Origin: Agapetus fuscipes
Lineage: Eukaryota > Arthropoda > Insecta > Trichoptera > Glossosomatidae
DNA: 64,000 nucleotides
Assembly: GCA_951799405.1 (NCBI GenBank)
Contig: OX637345.1
Location: 12,276,001 to 12,340,000 of the forward strand
Direction: 5' to 3'
Shown: positions 1 through 12,800 of the stretch, piece by piece
Position numbering within the stretch: the stretch's first letter is position 1
Layout: every line of letters starts with the position of its first letter
Notes under the pieces: generated by a model
Seen by the model: only the letters and a program-made list of their open reading frames with translations
Told to the model about the DNA's origin: nothing
Database searches by the model: none
Translations under genes and position numbers: made by a program

Positions 1-618
1 AATAAATGAGACTATCTATGTTTGATAGTCTTCGATATATCTATGGATCGGGTCTGATAGAATTTGTGAGTATTTTTTAGATTCTCTATGTCAAAGACAG
101 ATTGAGGAGATTTTTTTGTAAAATGCAACGTTAACAGCCTAGAATGATCCCCTACGAGCAAAGTGGGTTTAAAAAGGTTTGTACATTTTGTTTGGACAGT
201 TTTTATTGGTAGCAGTCTGTCCCTTTTTAAAAGGCACTAGTGTGCCATCTTATGGACTGACAAAAATGATGCGTACTCATTTGTTCACAACGTAATAACA
301 AAAGTCAACATTTTCTGTCATTGCTCAGGGGATATTGGTACGGCAAACTATGATCACGCAGATTCACACATAATCAGCTTTCTTTCAAACCTACCCTTGA
401 GAAAATAGGAGAAGGCCTCCGACTAAGGATTATACGATGAACAAATATACAGAAAAAAGCATTATTCATTTAATAGGATGCATTCTATTGTGTTTGACAG
501 GTCTATTTTTGACAGGTCCGGCTGACAGCTTTGTCTCATAGCACGCTCAACACCTTGTTTCGGCTTCACTTATATTTTACCTCAATGGGTTTACAATACC
601 AACAGTGGAGATGCTCAC
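1..618 (-). other. Projectin intron 3' of exon 66 (partial)
   Basis: Intron running off the left edge. AT-rich, with no Ig, Fn3 or kinase coding and no recognised repeat. Confidence 0.7.
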
Positions 619-823
619 CTCCATCGGAAGCGGGTGCCTCCCACTTGAGGTCCACGTAGTTGCGGCCGACCTTGAGCACCTTGGGTGTGCCGGGCGGGGA
701 GGGCACGCTGCACTTGCTGCGCACGTGGTACTTGGCAGAGTTGGCCGAGTACTTGGAGAAGCCGGCCGCGTTCTTGGCGCGCACGCGGAACTCGTACTCG
801 TGGCCCGCCTCCAAGTTGTACAC
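619..823 (-). CDS. bt: projectin exon 66: rest of Fn3-35 and start of Fn3-36
   Basis: Reads [12 protein letters not shown] through [12 protein letters not shown] to APASDGG, phase 0 to 1, donor gtgagc. Ends inside a third consecutive Fn3; its continuation and the kinase lie beyond the left edge because 1-618 contains no matching exon. Confidence 0.93.
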
Positions 824-3800
824 CTGGAGTTTGTAATGAGAATCATTGGTCAGCATCAAATAATTGTAAGCTGAAGTGTAAGGAGGTCTGCACATTTGAA
901 ATAGACAAAAAACATTGTGATATCACACGGAAGGTTGCCAGGGCGACTATTAATTTCTTGCTGGTCGTGACGTCTGAAGTGCCATTTCTAAGTTGAACAA
1001 ACTCTGGAATCTAAATCGGGGTGGGAGCAAGTTTCAGGAGGTAGGTCCATTTTATTTTTCTTTCTGCTGCTGTGAGGGAGAATAATTAGATATTTGTTTA
1101 TTAATACTCTTATGTTAGTTGTCTGCCTTTGCACCCCGAGTGGAGGACCTTAATTCCTGTTGTGTCAAAAGAATGTTCGTTTTCTACGCAGTGGTCGGTC
1201 ATTTTGGAGTGCCCAGACAGAACGCTAAAGATGAAGCTAATACCTATTTCTGGCCAGGCAAAATAGGTTAGTGAATCTCTTCACAAATCCATTTAAAAAA
1301 AAAAAATCAAAGAGCGTCATGACATACCTGGTATGTGGTGTCCTTGACCAGGTAGTCGCTGGCTCTCCATACTCCATCCTGCACATCCCTGTACTCCACG
1401 CGGTAACCTTGGATCCTGCTACCTCCGTCATGTCGCGGCCTGTCCCAGGTGACGGTTGCGGTGCCGCCTTCCCATTCTCCGATGCGAGGAGTGCCGGGGG
1501 CATCCGGAACGGTGAATGAGAACTAGAATAATGGTGAGCAAAACTTTGGTTTGAAATATGCCAGGCTGTTATCAGTTTGATCCAAAACAGAAATACAATA
1601 AAAGTAATAAACATAATTTCTGAATAATCAAGTTACGAGAAGAAAATAACAGGTAGGATTGGCATCTTGAAACAGCCAGGGAGTTATATGTGACTGAAAT
1701 GAAGTTTTGTGGATGAATTGTCGTGTGAACAAGTTGTCTATAAACAAGCTGTCAATGACGAGTTATCTGTGACCAATTATTGCCATGACAAGGGAAGAAA
1801 ATCCCCAAATATAATAAATATAAAACGCAGAGTTTTTTTGTTGATTGAGTTTGTTTTCAGAAACTAACACAGATTTACTTAACTAAGTTCTATAAATTAT
1901 TCTCTTTAACATTCTTAATATTTAAAACTCTAAAAGTAAGGTTATTTCTTCGTTTAGTACTTTAGAGTAAGAAGTATGTTTGTAAGGAGCAGTTCAGCAT
2001 TCTTCTTGATTTAACACCCCCAAGTGCATTCTGTAGACCTTGGATTGTTCTCAAATGTGAAAGACAGTCCAAGGTTTGTGCGATTCCATAGGCAAATGTT
2101 AACTAAAAGTTCAAGGTTTCCCAATTTGATTGGTGAATGTTACTAAAAGTTAGTGGCAGTATTTTGTACCTTGGCGATGATGGGTTCGTCCAGTGTGAGG
2201 GGCTCAGACACGCCGTACTGGTTCTCCGCCCGCACCCTGAACTGGTACTTCCTGTTGGGCTCCAGGCTCATGGCGTTGTAATGACAGTTGCGGACAAACG
2301 ACGAGATGCGAGTCCAAATCTGGAATAAAGCAAGCATTGTATTGTAGTGGGGGAAAAATGCAAAAGTTGCAAATTGCTATGATGATCACCAATCTTTTTT
2401 GAAGAAGATACAGGAAGAAGTAGAAGGGAAATTTTTTGCAAGAGTTTGAGATGTGTTATTGTAAGGAACACAATCAAATAAACTATGAAAATTAGGATAA
2501 CATGGATAAATGAGAATCAAATCAAGGAAGTATTTGAGATAAAATAATTTTTAGAACAAAAAAACATTTTACAGACTAAAGTCACATTGTAAAATGGCTC
2601 ATATTTATTATCCTTCAGATTGAAAGTTCTGAAACATTGAAAATTATTTGTTTCTGGTATACTCTATTCAAATTTATGTGTTTGTATTTCTAGAAACTAT
2701 TCTATAGGTAATTAGTCAAAGTTCAAATTTTGCATATATTGTTGCACCGATCATACTGAACCAGAGGCGGTTCGCCAATAAAGTGCATTCGTTCACTGCA
2801 CTGCCTAGATTTTGTAATAATTGTAGCAAAAAAAGTACACACTTTTTATTAAAATATATCGCGTGGAAGATGTTTTAAAAGATCGCCGAAGTATACCGAC
2901 ATAATAATACAAAGCGCCTGATAAGCAAGCGAAATGTACCGCCGCCATACATAATATTATAGTATAATTATTATACATGGCGTGCATATCGTTCAATGCA
3001 CAGAGACCTTGAAAAAATTAGATACATATTATGAAAAACTGTCAAAACCGTGGCTTTGAGCGAGAAAGCAGATCATCATAGCTTTTGTAACGCGGTAGAC
3101 AAGGATGGCAAATGCCACGGTGGAGTAGCCTCGTTCAACGCCCAAATATTATGAAGGAGTCTTCGATGATATTATGAGGAGTTTTTGTGCGTTGACATAT
3201 TATGAACAATGAACAATGAAAGTCTCACAAGTTTTAAAGAAAACATTTGTACACCGTTGATTAAATAATATTTGCCAAATGGGAATCTGGATGACTCACA
3301 TAATTTCCGTTGCCAGTTGACTTCCAGATGTACAATTGTACAGTCATTGGTTGTACTTTTATTTCCCGGGAATATTTTTACCATTATTTTGAAAATCTAT
3401 GTTCTAATCTATGTAAATCTATGTTCGAAAATCTATAATCTAAGGACTATGAATTTCCATAAAGTAAACGTGGACTTAATCAAGAAAAATCGTAGTTCTG
3501 TGCGTAAATCGTGAGTATGTGATACCTTTAAATTGAGAAGGCCAAATAGATCTTCGACAATGGCTTGATGTTGGTTATAGAGAATCAATCAAAAAGTTTA
3601 ATGGTAAAGTGCGTCAGAACACATTAATTATATCTAGAATTATTCATTGTGTTAAATAAATATTGTGCTGCTTTTAAGTGCGGATGGATTTTCATTATAA
3701 ATAATTGTAAGTACGCGCTTAAATACATTTATTCATTATGCAGCCAAACGGGTTTAGGTACGTTCTTGTGTATAGCTTAATAAAACATTATATATGTATG

Positions 3801-6800
3801 TACGTATTTCTTACAATTTCCATTCAAAGCAAAATGGAAAATAAAAGAAAAACTGAAATTGCAGAAATTATGAACAGCCAACATTTTTAGTGAGGAGCCG
3901 CCTCTGTACTGAACGTAGAGAAATTGGAACTATCATTGATTTTATCATTTTTGTAGGTTTTAATATCACAACAGCACCCTGTCTCAACTGCAACCTAAGT
4001 TCAATTTGAGCCATGAAGGGCATTATTAAATATTTCCGGAAAAGAATTGTCATTTTTTTTCATGAATGAGTGGTTGAATAGACTTACTCCATTGTTGTCC
4101 ATCCTCTCTACCACATAGTTGGTGATGGGAGATCCTCCATCATCCAGTGGTGGCTTCCAGGACAGTGTGCAGGTGTCTGGTGTGATGTCAGACACGTCCA
4201 GTGGACCAACGGGCGGTGATGGCTTGTCGACAACCAGAACCTGTGGAGAAGACAAGCATTGCTATGTTAGGAGATGTTTCAAAACATATGGATATTTTAG
4301 GAATAGGGTCAGCTACAAAATCTGTCTTATATCATCTATAATATTATAGCATTTGACTTGACAACAAAAATGATTTTGTAAAATACTACTCGTACTATCT
4401 CTGAACAATGAATATTGGGAAAACAAGAGCTCGCCTTAGAACTTCCAGAATTTGAAGTGGCTCATGAATGTTGCATCGTGTTTACAAATACAGAGGATGG
4501 CAATAAGAATAAACAATTTTGTGTCCAACAATGCACAACTTTTAAAAGATGATGGTGAAAACACTTTAAGCCATCAGTAATATGGGTTTAATAAGATAAA
4601 CAAATCAAAAGTCTAGTTTTACAAAAAACTATAGTTTATAAAAAAATATATTTGATAAAGAATAAAGGTCCTAGAAGGTAGCCTTATGTTACAACTTAGT
4701 AGAGTTTTACTTACCCTGCAGCTAGCGCTGTCAGAGCCTTCACTGTTGATCAACTGTATGGTGTACAAGCCTGTGTCAGCTCGTTTCACACATTTGTTGA
4801 TGAAGACTGTCTCCGTGTCGGATGTGATGAACTTGATCCTGTCTCCAGGGAAGACATCCTCGTTATTCACATTCCATCCCACCTAGTTATAAAAAATAAA
4901 TTAGAATTAAATTGGAAGTTTGATAACAAATAGATGTGATATTATTCAAGAAAATTATTTCAAGTAAGTTAACATGTGTCAAATTACATAGTTACCTTTG
5001 GTCTGGGATTTCCAGTGAACGGCACTGTGATCTTCAGTTCCTCTCCAGCGATGATGGTGATATCTCTGATGTTCAAGTCACTGGTGATCTTTGGTGAGTT
5101 AGAAGGAGCCCTGCACACAATGATATCAGAGCTCTGAGACCACGGTCCTTGTCCGGCAGCATTGACAGCCGCGACTCTGAATTCATACTCATGGTTTTCA
5201 ATCAATCCCTGCACTTTGTAAGTTGTGTCCGGAATATGTGCGTGTGAAGCTTTAGTCCACTTGTCTTCACTGATCAGCCTCTTTTCAATGACATATGATG
5301 TGATTGGTGATCCTCCATCATGCCTTGGCTTGCTCCAAGTGACGGTGATTGAGGACTCTGATGTTTCCACTGATCTTGGAGCTCCAGGTGCGCCTGGTGG
5401 ATCGAATGGATGCCTTGCTTTGATTGGATTTGTAGTTTCAGCTGGGTCAGACTGTCCATATTGATTCTCAGCCATCACTCTGAAGTCATACTCTTTGCCG
5501 ACACTCAGATTCTTCACGCGTAAGAATGGAGTGGTAACATAACCGGAAACACGTGACCAGTTGGAAGATCTTGATTCTTTCTTTTCAACAACATAGTTTG
5601 TAATATCGCCGCCTCCATTGTCCTTTGGTGGAGTCCAGTACAAAGTAAGAGCTTCACCTTCAAATTCGTCAGCACGAAGATTCTCAGGCTTAGCTGGCCT
5701 GTCCAATACTCTGACATTGATTGTAGCGGTGTCATAGCCAGATGGATTACGCAGCTGCAACCTGTACTGTCCTGCATCGGTTCTCTTGGAGTTTTGCACA
5801 ACAAGAGAAGCAGAATCTGGTGTGATCTTCTGGAAGATTCTCTTATCAGTTTCAACATCCAAGGTGTTGTCATCAGCAAACCATGTAGCGGTAGGCTGAG
5901 GGAATCCAACATATGGCACATGAATGCTGAAGTCTTCTCCAGCTCTAACTGTGATGTCTCTGACTCCTCCAAGATCCATGCAGGGTTTGTTTGGTTGTTC
6001 TTCAATGATGATGTTAGCTGTTGGTTTGCTTGGTTCAGAGTTTCCAACATCATTAACAGCAATAATCCTGAATTGATACTCTTCTCCTTCCTTCAGCTTG
6101 GGCACGGTATAGATCAGAGCGGAAACTGGTGTGTCATTGCAATCTGACCAATCAGAATCATTCTTATGTTTCTTCTGTACAATGTATCCCTTGATCTTAG
6201 CTCCGCCGTCACTTCTAGGAGGACGCCAAGACAGAGTGACAGAATCTTTAGTAACTCTATCTGGTTTGGGTGCTTCTGGTGCATCAGGACGCAGTCTTTG
6301 TGTTTGAGCAATGATTGGTTCAGAAGGCTTGCTTGGTTTACCAGGCCCAGCTTCATTGACAGCAATGACCCTGAATTCGTATCTCGAACCTTCATGGAGA
6401 TCTTGAATGGTGAAGCAAGTGTTTGGTGTTGGGTAGTTGTTGGCCTTGATCCATTCTCCTCCACGTTCCCTCTTCTCAACATAGTATCCAGTGATGGGCT
6501 TGCCTCCACAGTTCGCTGGTGGCTTCCATTCAATGGTGCAGCTGCTTGAGCTGTAAGACATGATGTCAGGTTGGCTAGGTGCATCAGGTGGATCAAATGG
6601 TGACTTCACAATAACTGGTTTGCCATCAAGAGGATCTGAAGTGCCATAGATGTTTTCAGCACGGACTCTGAAGTTGTATTTCTTGCCTTCTGTCAGATTC
6701 TTAACAGTATAAGCACACTTGGGACAGAATCCAGCAACTGCGTGCCAGTTGTCAACACCATATTCTGACATCTCAACAATGTAACCAGTGATTTCACTGC

Positions 6801-9800
6801 CACCATCATCTGTAGGTGGTGCCCAGCTGAGGCTGACAGTGTCTTGAGTGACTGAGCTGTAAGTGAGAGGTCCTTTGGGAACTCCTGGTTTATCAACAAC
6901 GATGACTTCAATGTCAGCTGAATCCTTTCCATACTCGTTGGTAGCGGTGATGGTGTATTTACCAGAATCATCACGGGTTGACTTCTCAATCAAGAACTTG
7001 TGTTGATCGTTGGCAGTCTCACATGATATTCTGTGTGATTGCATCAAAGGAATTGAAGCCTTTGTCCAGGCGATCTTTGGAGTAGGAGCTCCAGTGATTG
7101 GAATAATAATATTGATTGGTTCTCCAGCACGGACCTTGATCCTGCGGCCAATCAAACCATCCAACCACAATTTTGGTTTCTCCTTCATTGGTTTCGCTGT
7201 GAGGATGTTGGATGGATCAGATGGTTTGCCAGGGCCAGCTGCATTCACAGCAGAAACCCTGTATTCATACTGATGACCTTCCTGAACACGTTCATCCATG
7301 TATTCATTGCTCCTCACCGGATCCTTGTTGATCTTGATCCATCTTCCAGTGTTCTTATCACGCCTTTCAACATCATATCCAACGATTTGTGACCCACCAT
7401 TTGAAATAGGTGGACTCCATTTGACTTTGATGTGATCTTTGTCTGATGAAACCAGTTCTGGTTTTCCTGGTTTACCCGGAACATCGTATTGGTTCTTTGC
7501 AACAACTGGCTTTTCTGTGTTCAGAGGTTCTGATCTTCCTTGCAAGTTCTCAGCCATGACCCTGAACTCATACTTAGTTCCTTCGATCAGTCTTGGAACT
7601 GTAGCATGGTTGTATTTAGGGTTGACATAAGCAACAGCTGGTACCCATCCTCCTCCATGAGTTAGATCTCTCTTCTCAATAACATAACCAGTGATTTCAC
7701 TTCCACCATTATCCTTGGGTGGTTTCCATGATAGAGTTACAGATTGTGCTGTGATTTCTTCATATTCCAAAGGTCCTTCTGGAGGAGCTGGTTTATCTAA
7801 AACGATAACCTCAAAGCTTCCTTCATCAATACCGGAACTGTTTCTCAAGAGCAAGTGATACAATCCAGCATCAACCCTCTTGCAGTTGACAGTGTGGATG
7901 ATTGTGTGATGACCAATTGATGTGACGGTCGTCCTCTCATCAGTAAGGATCGGCTTGGTGTTGTTTGTCCAAATGACTTCAGGCGTTGGTTCACCAATGA
8001 AGTCAATATCAAGATGCAGGATAAGTCCAGCCTTGATTCTGATTTCCTTGAGAGGAGTCTTGATCTTGGGTGCGAGGTATCTCTCCTTGCACGTCACAAT
8101 ATCAGATGGCTCGCTTGGCTCGCTCTGTCCAGCTGTATTGACAGCAATAATACGGAACTCATAATCTTGTCCTTCAGTTAGATCTGGAACACTTGCGTTT
8201 GTTTGTTTAGGTGGCACATGAACAGCATTCACCCAGTATGGTGATCCCTTTTCTTTCTTCTGAATGATGTATCCAGTGATAGGTGATCCACCGTCCGTCT
8301 TGGGAGCGGCCCATTGCAGGTCCACATGGTCTTTTCCCCAATCTGTAATGTCTGGTTTTCCAGGTGAGCTTGGTTCATCAAATTCGTTTTTAGCACAGAT
8401 GCTCTTCTCTAATTCAAGAGGCTCTGATTGACCAATAGCGTTAACAGCGCTGACTCTAAAGAGGTAATCCTTCATGTGGATCAACCTGGTGACTTGGTGG
8501 CTCAAATATGTGCTCATGCCAGCATCAGACCAGATTCCTCTTGAAAGGTCCATCTTTTCAACAACATAGTGAAGAATTGGAGAACCACCATCGTCCAAAG
8601 GCAAGCGCCATGTAAGCACACAGCTTTCTTTTGTGATTTCTGACACCACAAGTGGCTTCTCTGGTTTGGATGGTTTATCCAGCACAGTGACCAGAGCTGT
8701 GGCACTGCAGGCTCCAAGGTCGTTCTTCAATGTCAGTTTGTAAGAGCCTCCATCAGCACGAGTAGAGAATGGAATATCAAATGTGATTTTGTTCATGAAC
8801 ACTTGCATATCACATCTGTCAGATGGCTTAACAATAACTCCATTGATCTGCCATTCGGCTGTTGGTTTTGGTGCAGCTTCAATTGGTATTTCATAACTGA
8901 TGCGCTGTCCAGCCTTGACGGTAAGATCTCTGAGCAGCATCTTATCAAAGTGTGGAGCGCAGAACCTTGGTTTGGCAATTTGTGGCATGGATCCATCGCT
9001 GGGTTCTCCAGGGCCTGCCTTGTTAACAGCAGTAACTCTGAACTCATATTCTTCACCTTCAATGAGTCCTGGCACTGTGGCACAAGTTGATGGTCCATTT
9101 GTGACAACAGCTTTCTCCCATGTTCCATATTTGGTCTTAGCTTCAATGATGTAGCCTGTAATTGGTGATCCACCATCTTTCTTTGGTGGTACCCATTCAA
9201 GATCCATGTGGTCTTTGTCCCAGTCCTTGACAACCGGAGTTCCTGGTTTGTCTGGTGTGTTGTAAGGATCTTTAGCTGTGATTGGTTCATGTCCATTGAG
9301 TGGCAATGACTCTCCTTGCTTATTCACGGCCTTCACTCTGAAGTTATAATCATGGCCTTCAATCAAATGATCGGCTCGGATAGTGCAACCTTGCACTTCC
9401 CCAACAGGCACCCATCTCATATTCTCGGAATCCATCTTTTCAACAATGTATCCAGAGATATCTGAACCACCATCATCTTTAGGTGGCCTCCAGAACAGGG
9501 TGCAACCAGACTTTGTGATTTGATCAGCCTTTAGTGGACCTTCTGGTGGGAGAGGGATATCCAAAACAGTAACTGTCAAGGAAGCTGAATCAGTTCCATT
9601 GATGTTCTTTGCTTTAAGAGTGTAAGTTCCAGAATCAGTCCTCTTGGCATCAACCAGCTTAAACTTAGTAGAATAATGCTCATTTGTGATTTTGATTCTG
9701 TCTGTATTGATGACGATGTTGTCATTGTGGTTCCATTCCTTGGAAGCAGGTGGTTCTCCAGCAACTGGGACGTCAAAGTCGAAGTTCTGTCCTGCGCGTA

Positions 9801-12800
9801 TTTTGACATTGCACATGAAGTTCCTGTCGATCTTTGGTGCTTGGTTCTTGGCTCTGGCCAAGTGAGACTTGGATGCGTCACTAGGTTCTCCTTTGCCACC
9901 TTTGTTAACAGCTCGGACACGGAACTCATAGTGGTTGCCTTCAATGAGGTCATCAACTCTACCACTGGTGACGTCTCCCTCAACCTAAAAATAAAACAAT
10001 TGATTAATATCCTGAAATTACATAGAGGGGGATAATTAACATCGCTTAACTCTTTTGTAAGACAATAACCTGAGCACACTCCTCCCATTCAGGTGAGAAC
10101 TTGTCTTTCTTCTCAATGACGTATCCTGTGATGGGAGATCCACCGTCGGATTCTGGTCGGGTCCACTTGAGCTCAACGAAGGTCTTGTCAAAGTCAGAAA
10201 CCACAGGAGTGCCAGGTTTGCCAGCGGTTTCTGTAATAAAAAGAGAAAAAATGTTAAACATATTTTATCTTCATGTTGAACTAAGACGAGACAGATCGGT
10301 TAAAATTATTTATTATATTATTATTAGGACCAAAGTCCTAATTCTGATAAAAGAGGAATAGACAGATTCAGAACTTACCGAATGGATTCTTGGCTTCAGT
10401 AGCATGCTGTGTGGTGAGGGGCTCTGACTTGCCCTGCCTGTTGACAGCACGCACCCTGAACTTGTACTTGTGTCCTGGAGTGAGTCCATCAATAGCAAGG
10501 CTAGTCTGTGGTCCATCTGTTTCACCAGCCGGCACCCATCTTCCAGTGGCTTCATCCATCTTCTCAACCACATACTTGTCAATGGGCTGACCTCCATCGT
10601 CGCCTGGAGGATTCCAGGAGAGCTTGGCACCATTAGCATGCACATCGGACACCTGAGAGTTTAAATAAATCAAGTTAGTTGTGTGACAAAAAGCTCAAAC
10701 TTGAGTCCATTTTCATTTAAGGTACCTATTCATAATTTTTGCCAAGATACCAATTCAATGAAACAAAACAAAACATTTATAAATAACCTACAAAATGTGA
10801 AAAGCACGAATAACTTTTTTTAAAACGAATAAGTCAAATTTTTAGAAAAATAAAAGAAACTTATGTCATTCTTAACACAAAATTGGTGCAATAATGCATC
10901 AAATTTTGATATTAAGAATGTTCCTAAATTGTAAATTTTTAGTATGCACGTTTTAACCATCTTGTCCCTGAAAGGGGGCATTTGAAATGTTGAACTTATT
11001 CATTATGGTCTCTGTAAAGGCTGAATAAAACTTTTTAGTACTTTGACATGTCAGAACAGGCTATAATATTCACCTTGAGTGGTCCACCAGGTGGACTCGG
11101 CACACTGAGTACGATGACTTCCACATCGGCCATATCCTTGCCGTTGACATTCTCAGCCGTGATTGTGTAGCGTCCGCTGTCGGCGCGTGTGGCAGCCTTG
11201 CAGGCAATCTTGGTGTTGTAGTCGGCGTGGGTGACCTTGACCTCCCCGCCTGACTTGACCTCCTTCTTGCCCAGGAACCATTTGGTCTCGGGCATGGGCT
11301 CACCGGACACCTGAAAGCAACATTAGTTTTGATGTAAAAGACAAATTCAATCTCCCAATAGTTGCTCTCCAGCAGAAGTGTTTCTAGTTGCTTTTCCATA
11401 GACTCTGCGAGAATATAATTGGAGTTCTTACTACTTTAGCTCACTTAAATTTGATGACTATTTGATTCAATAACCTTGACAATTCATGGTCTAAGCTATT
11501 TGATAAAGTGTATATTTGACCAAGGTATTGCTGATATGTTTTCATTACATTTTGTAAGATTTGAGGACAACAATTTTGACACTGTTTTATGTATATGATT
11601 GGGTACAAATTTATAACTCATTTATCAATGGAGTCAAAGCAAAGTCCCAGATTTCAGCATTTCAACCGGCATGTCATCTGAATCACCTAAATCTGGGATT
11701 TAGGTGATTCAGACAACAGCAATCGCTAACAAAATATAAATGCCAGAAGTTCCTCAAGCAATCTGACATAAACTTAATCACTGCATTCCTCTTCACATAT
11801 TTATAGTAAAAATAGCTTTAAAACACACTTCTGATGTAGATATAAATATGATTGATGGTCAAAAATCACGAAATGCAAGTACCAACCTTGACATCAAAGC
11901 CAAACTTCTGTCCGACTCTGATTTTGATGTTCTCCAGGGTGGACCTGTCGATCTTGGGCGCCAGGTTCCTTGGCTTGGCAGTGATGGGGTGCGTGCTCTC
12001 GCTGGGCTCTCCGGGCCCGGCTGCGTTCACAGCGCGCACCCTGAACTCGTAGGTCTGACCTTCTACAAGGTCAGGCACGCGGCAGGCCAACTTGCCCTCA
12101 GGTACCTGCAAAATCAATATTATAAGTGTGATATAAATATCTTTTAAAAAATAAGTTATTTCTGTCAGATGTCTTCCGCATATTTCTAGCGCGACGCAAC
12201 TGTGCTACACATAGTGTAACTTCTTGCTTGTATTATCCCTGAAAGGGGTCGCATGTGGTGATTCGGGACCTATTTATTTTTACGAGTAAGGAGGCCGGCC
12301 TCACATCAACCACTTTCAGTTGGAGTGGGGGGTTTCCCAGCACTGATTTGGGTTTGAAATTAGCACCAAATCGGGAATCACTTCTGACACCTTCTGTGGG
12401 GATTGAACTCTTGCTCTCAGCATGAAATGCAAGCATTTTTATTATTAATTTTTTTATTATTAATTTAAATTTTTTATTATTAACAACAATTAATGAACAA
12501 TCTAACAACATTTAATGAGAGTCATCTGTACTATACAAAATTTGTATACAGATGACTCTCATTAAATGTATCAGCATGTTTAATGAGATATAGACTTCTT
12601 CTTCTACTTCTTTGTGGCAAATTCCCACGTACACCAGGGACGCCAGTGCCAGGTTGTTTAATGTGGGGATTTGGAAAATTGGGAATAACTGTCATAGACT
12701 AAACAGTGAAGAATATTGCTTACATCAAGAGCCTTTTCCCACTGTCCAAACTTGTCCTTCTTCTCCACCACATATCCGGTGATGGGAGAGCCTCCGTCTT

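Noticed and set aside
5514..6062. Open frames on both strands inside the giant exon (for example 5514-6062, 6114-6596, 8793-9296)
   Set aside because: They overlap projectin exon 61 in other frames, lack domain features and reflect the repetitive codon composition of Fn3/Ig coding.
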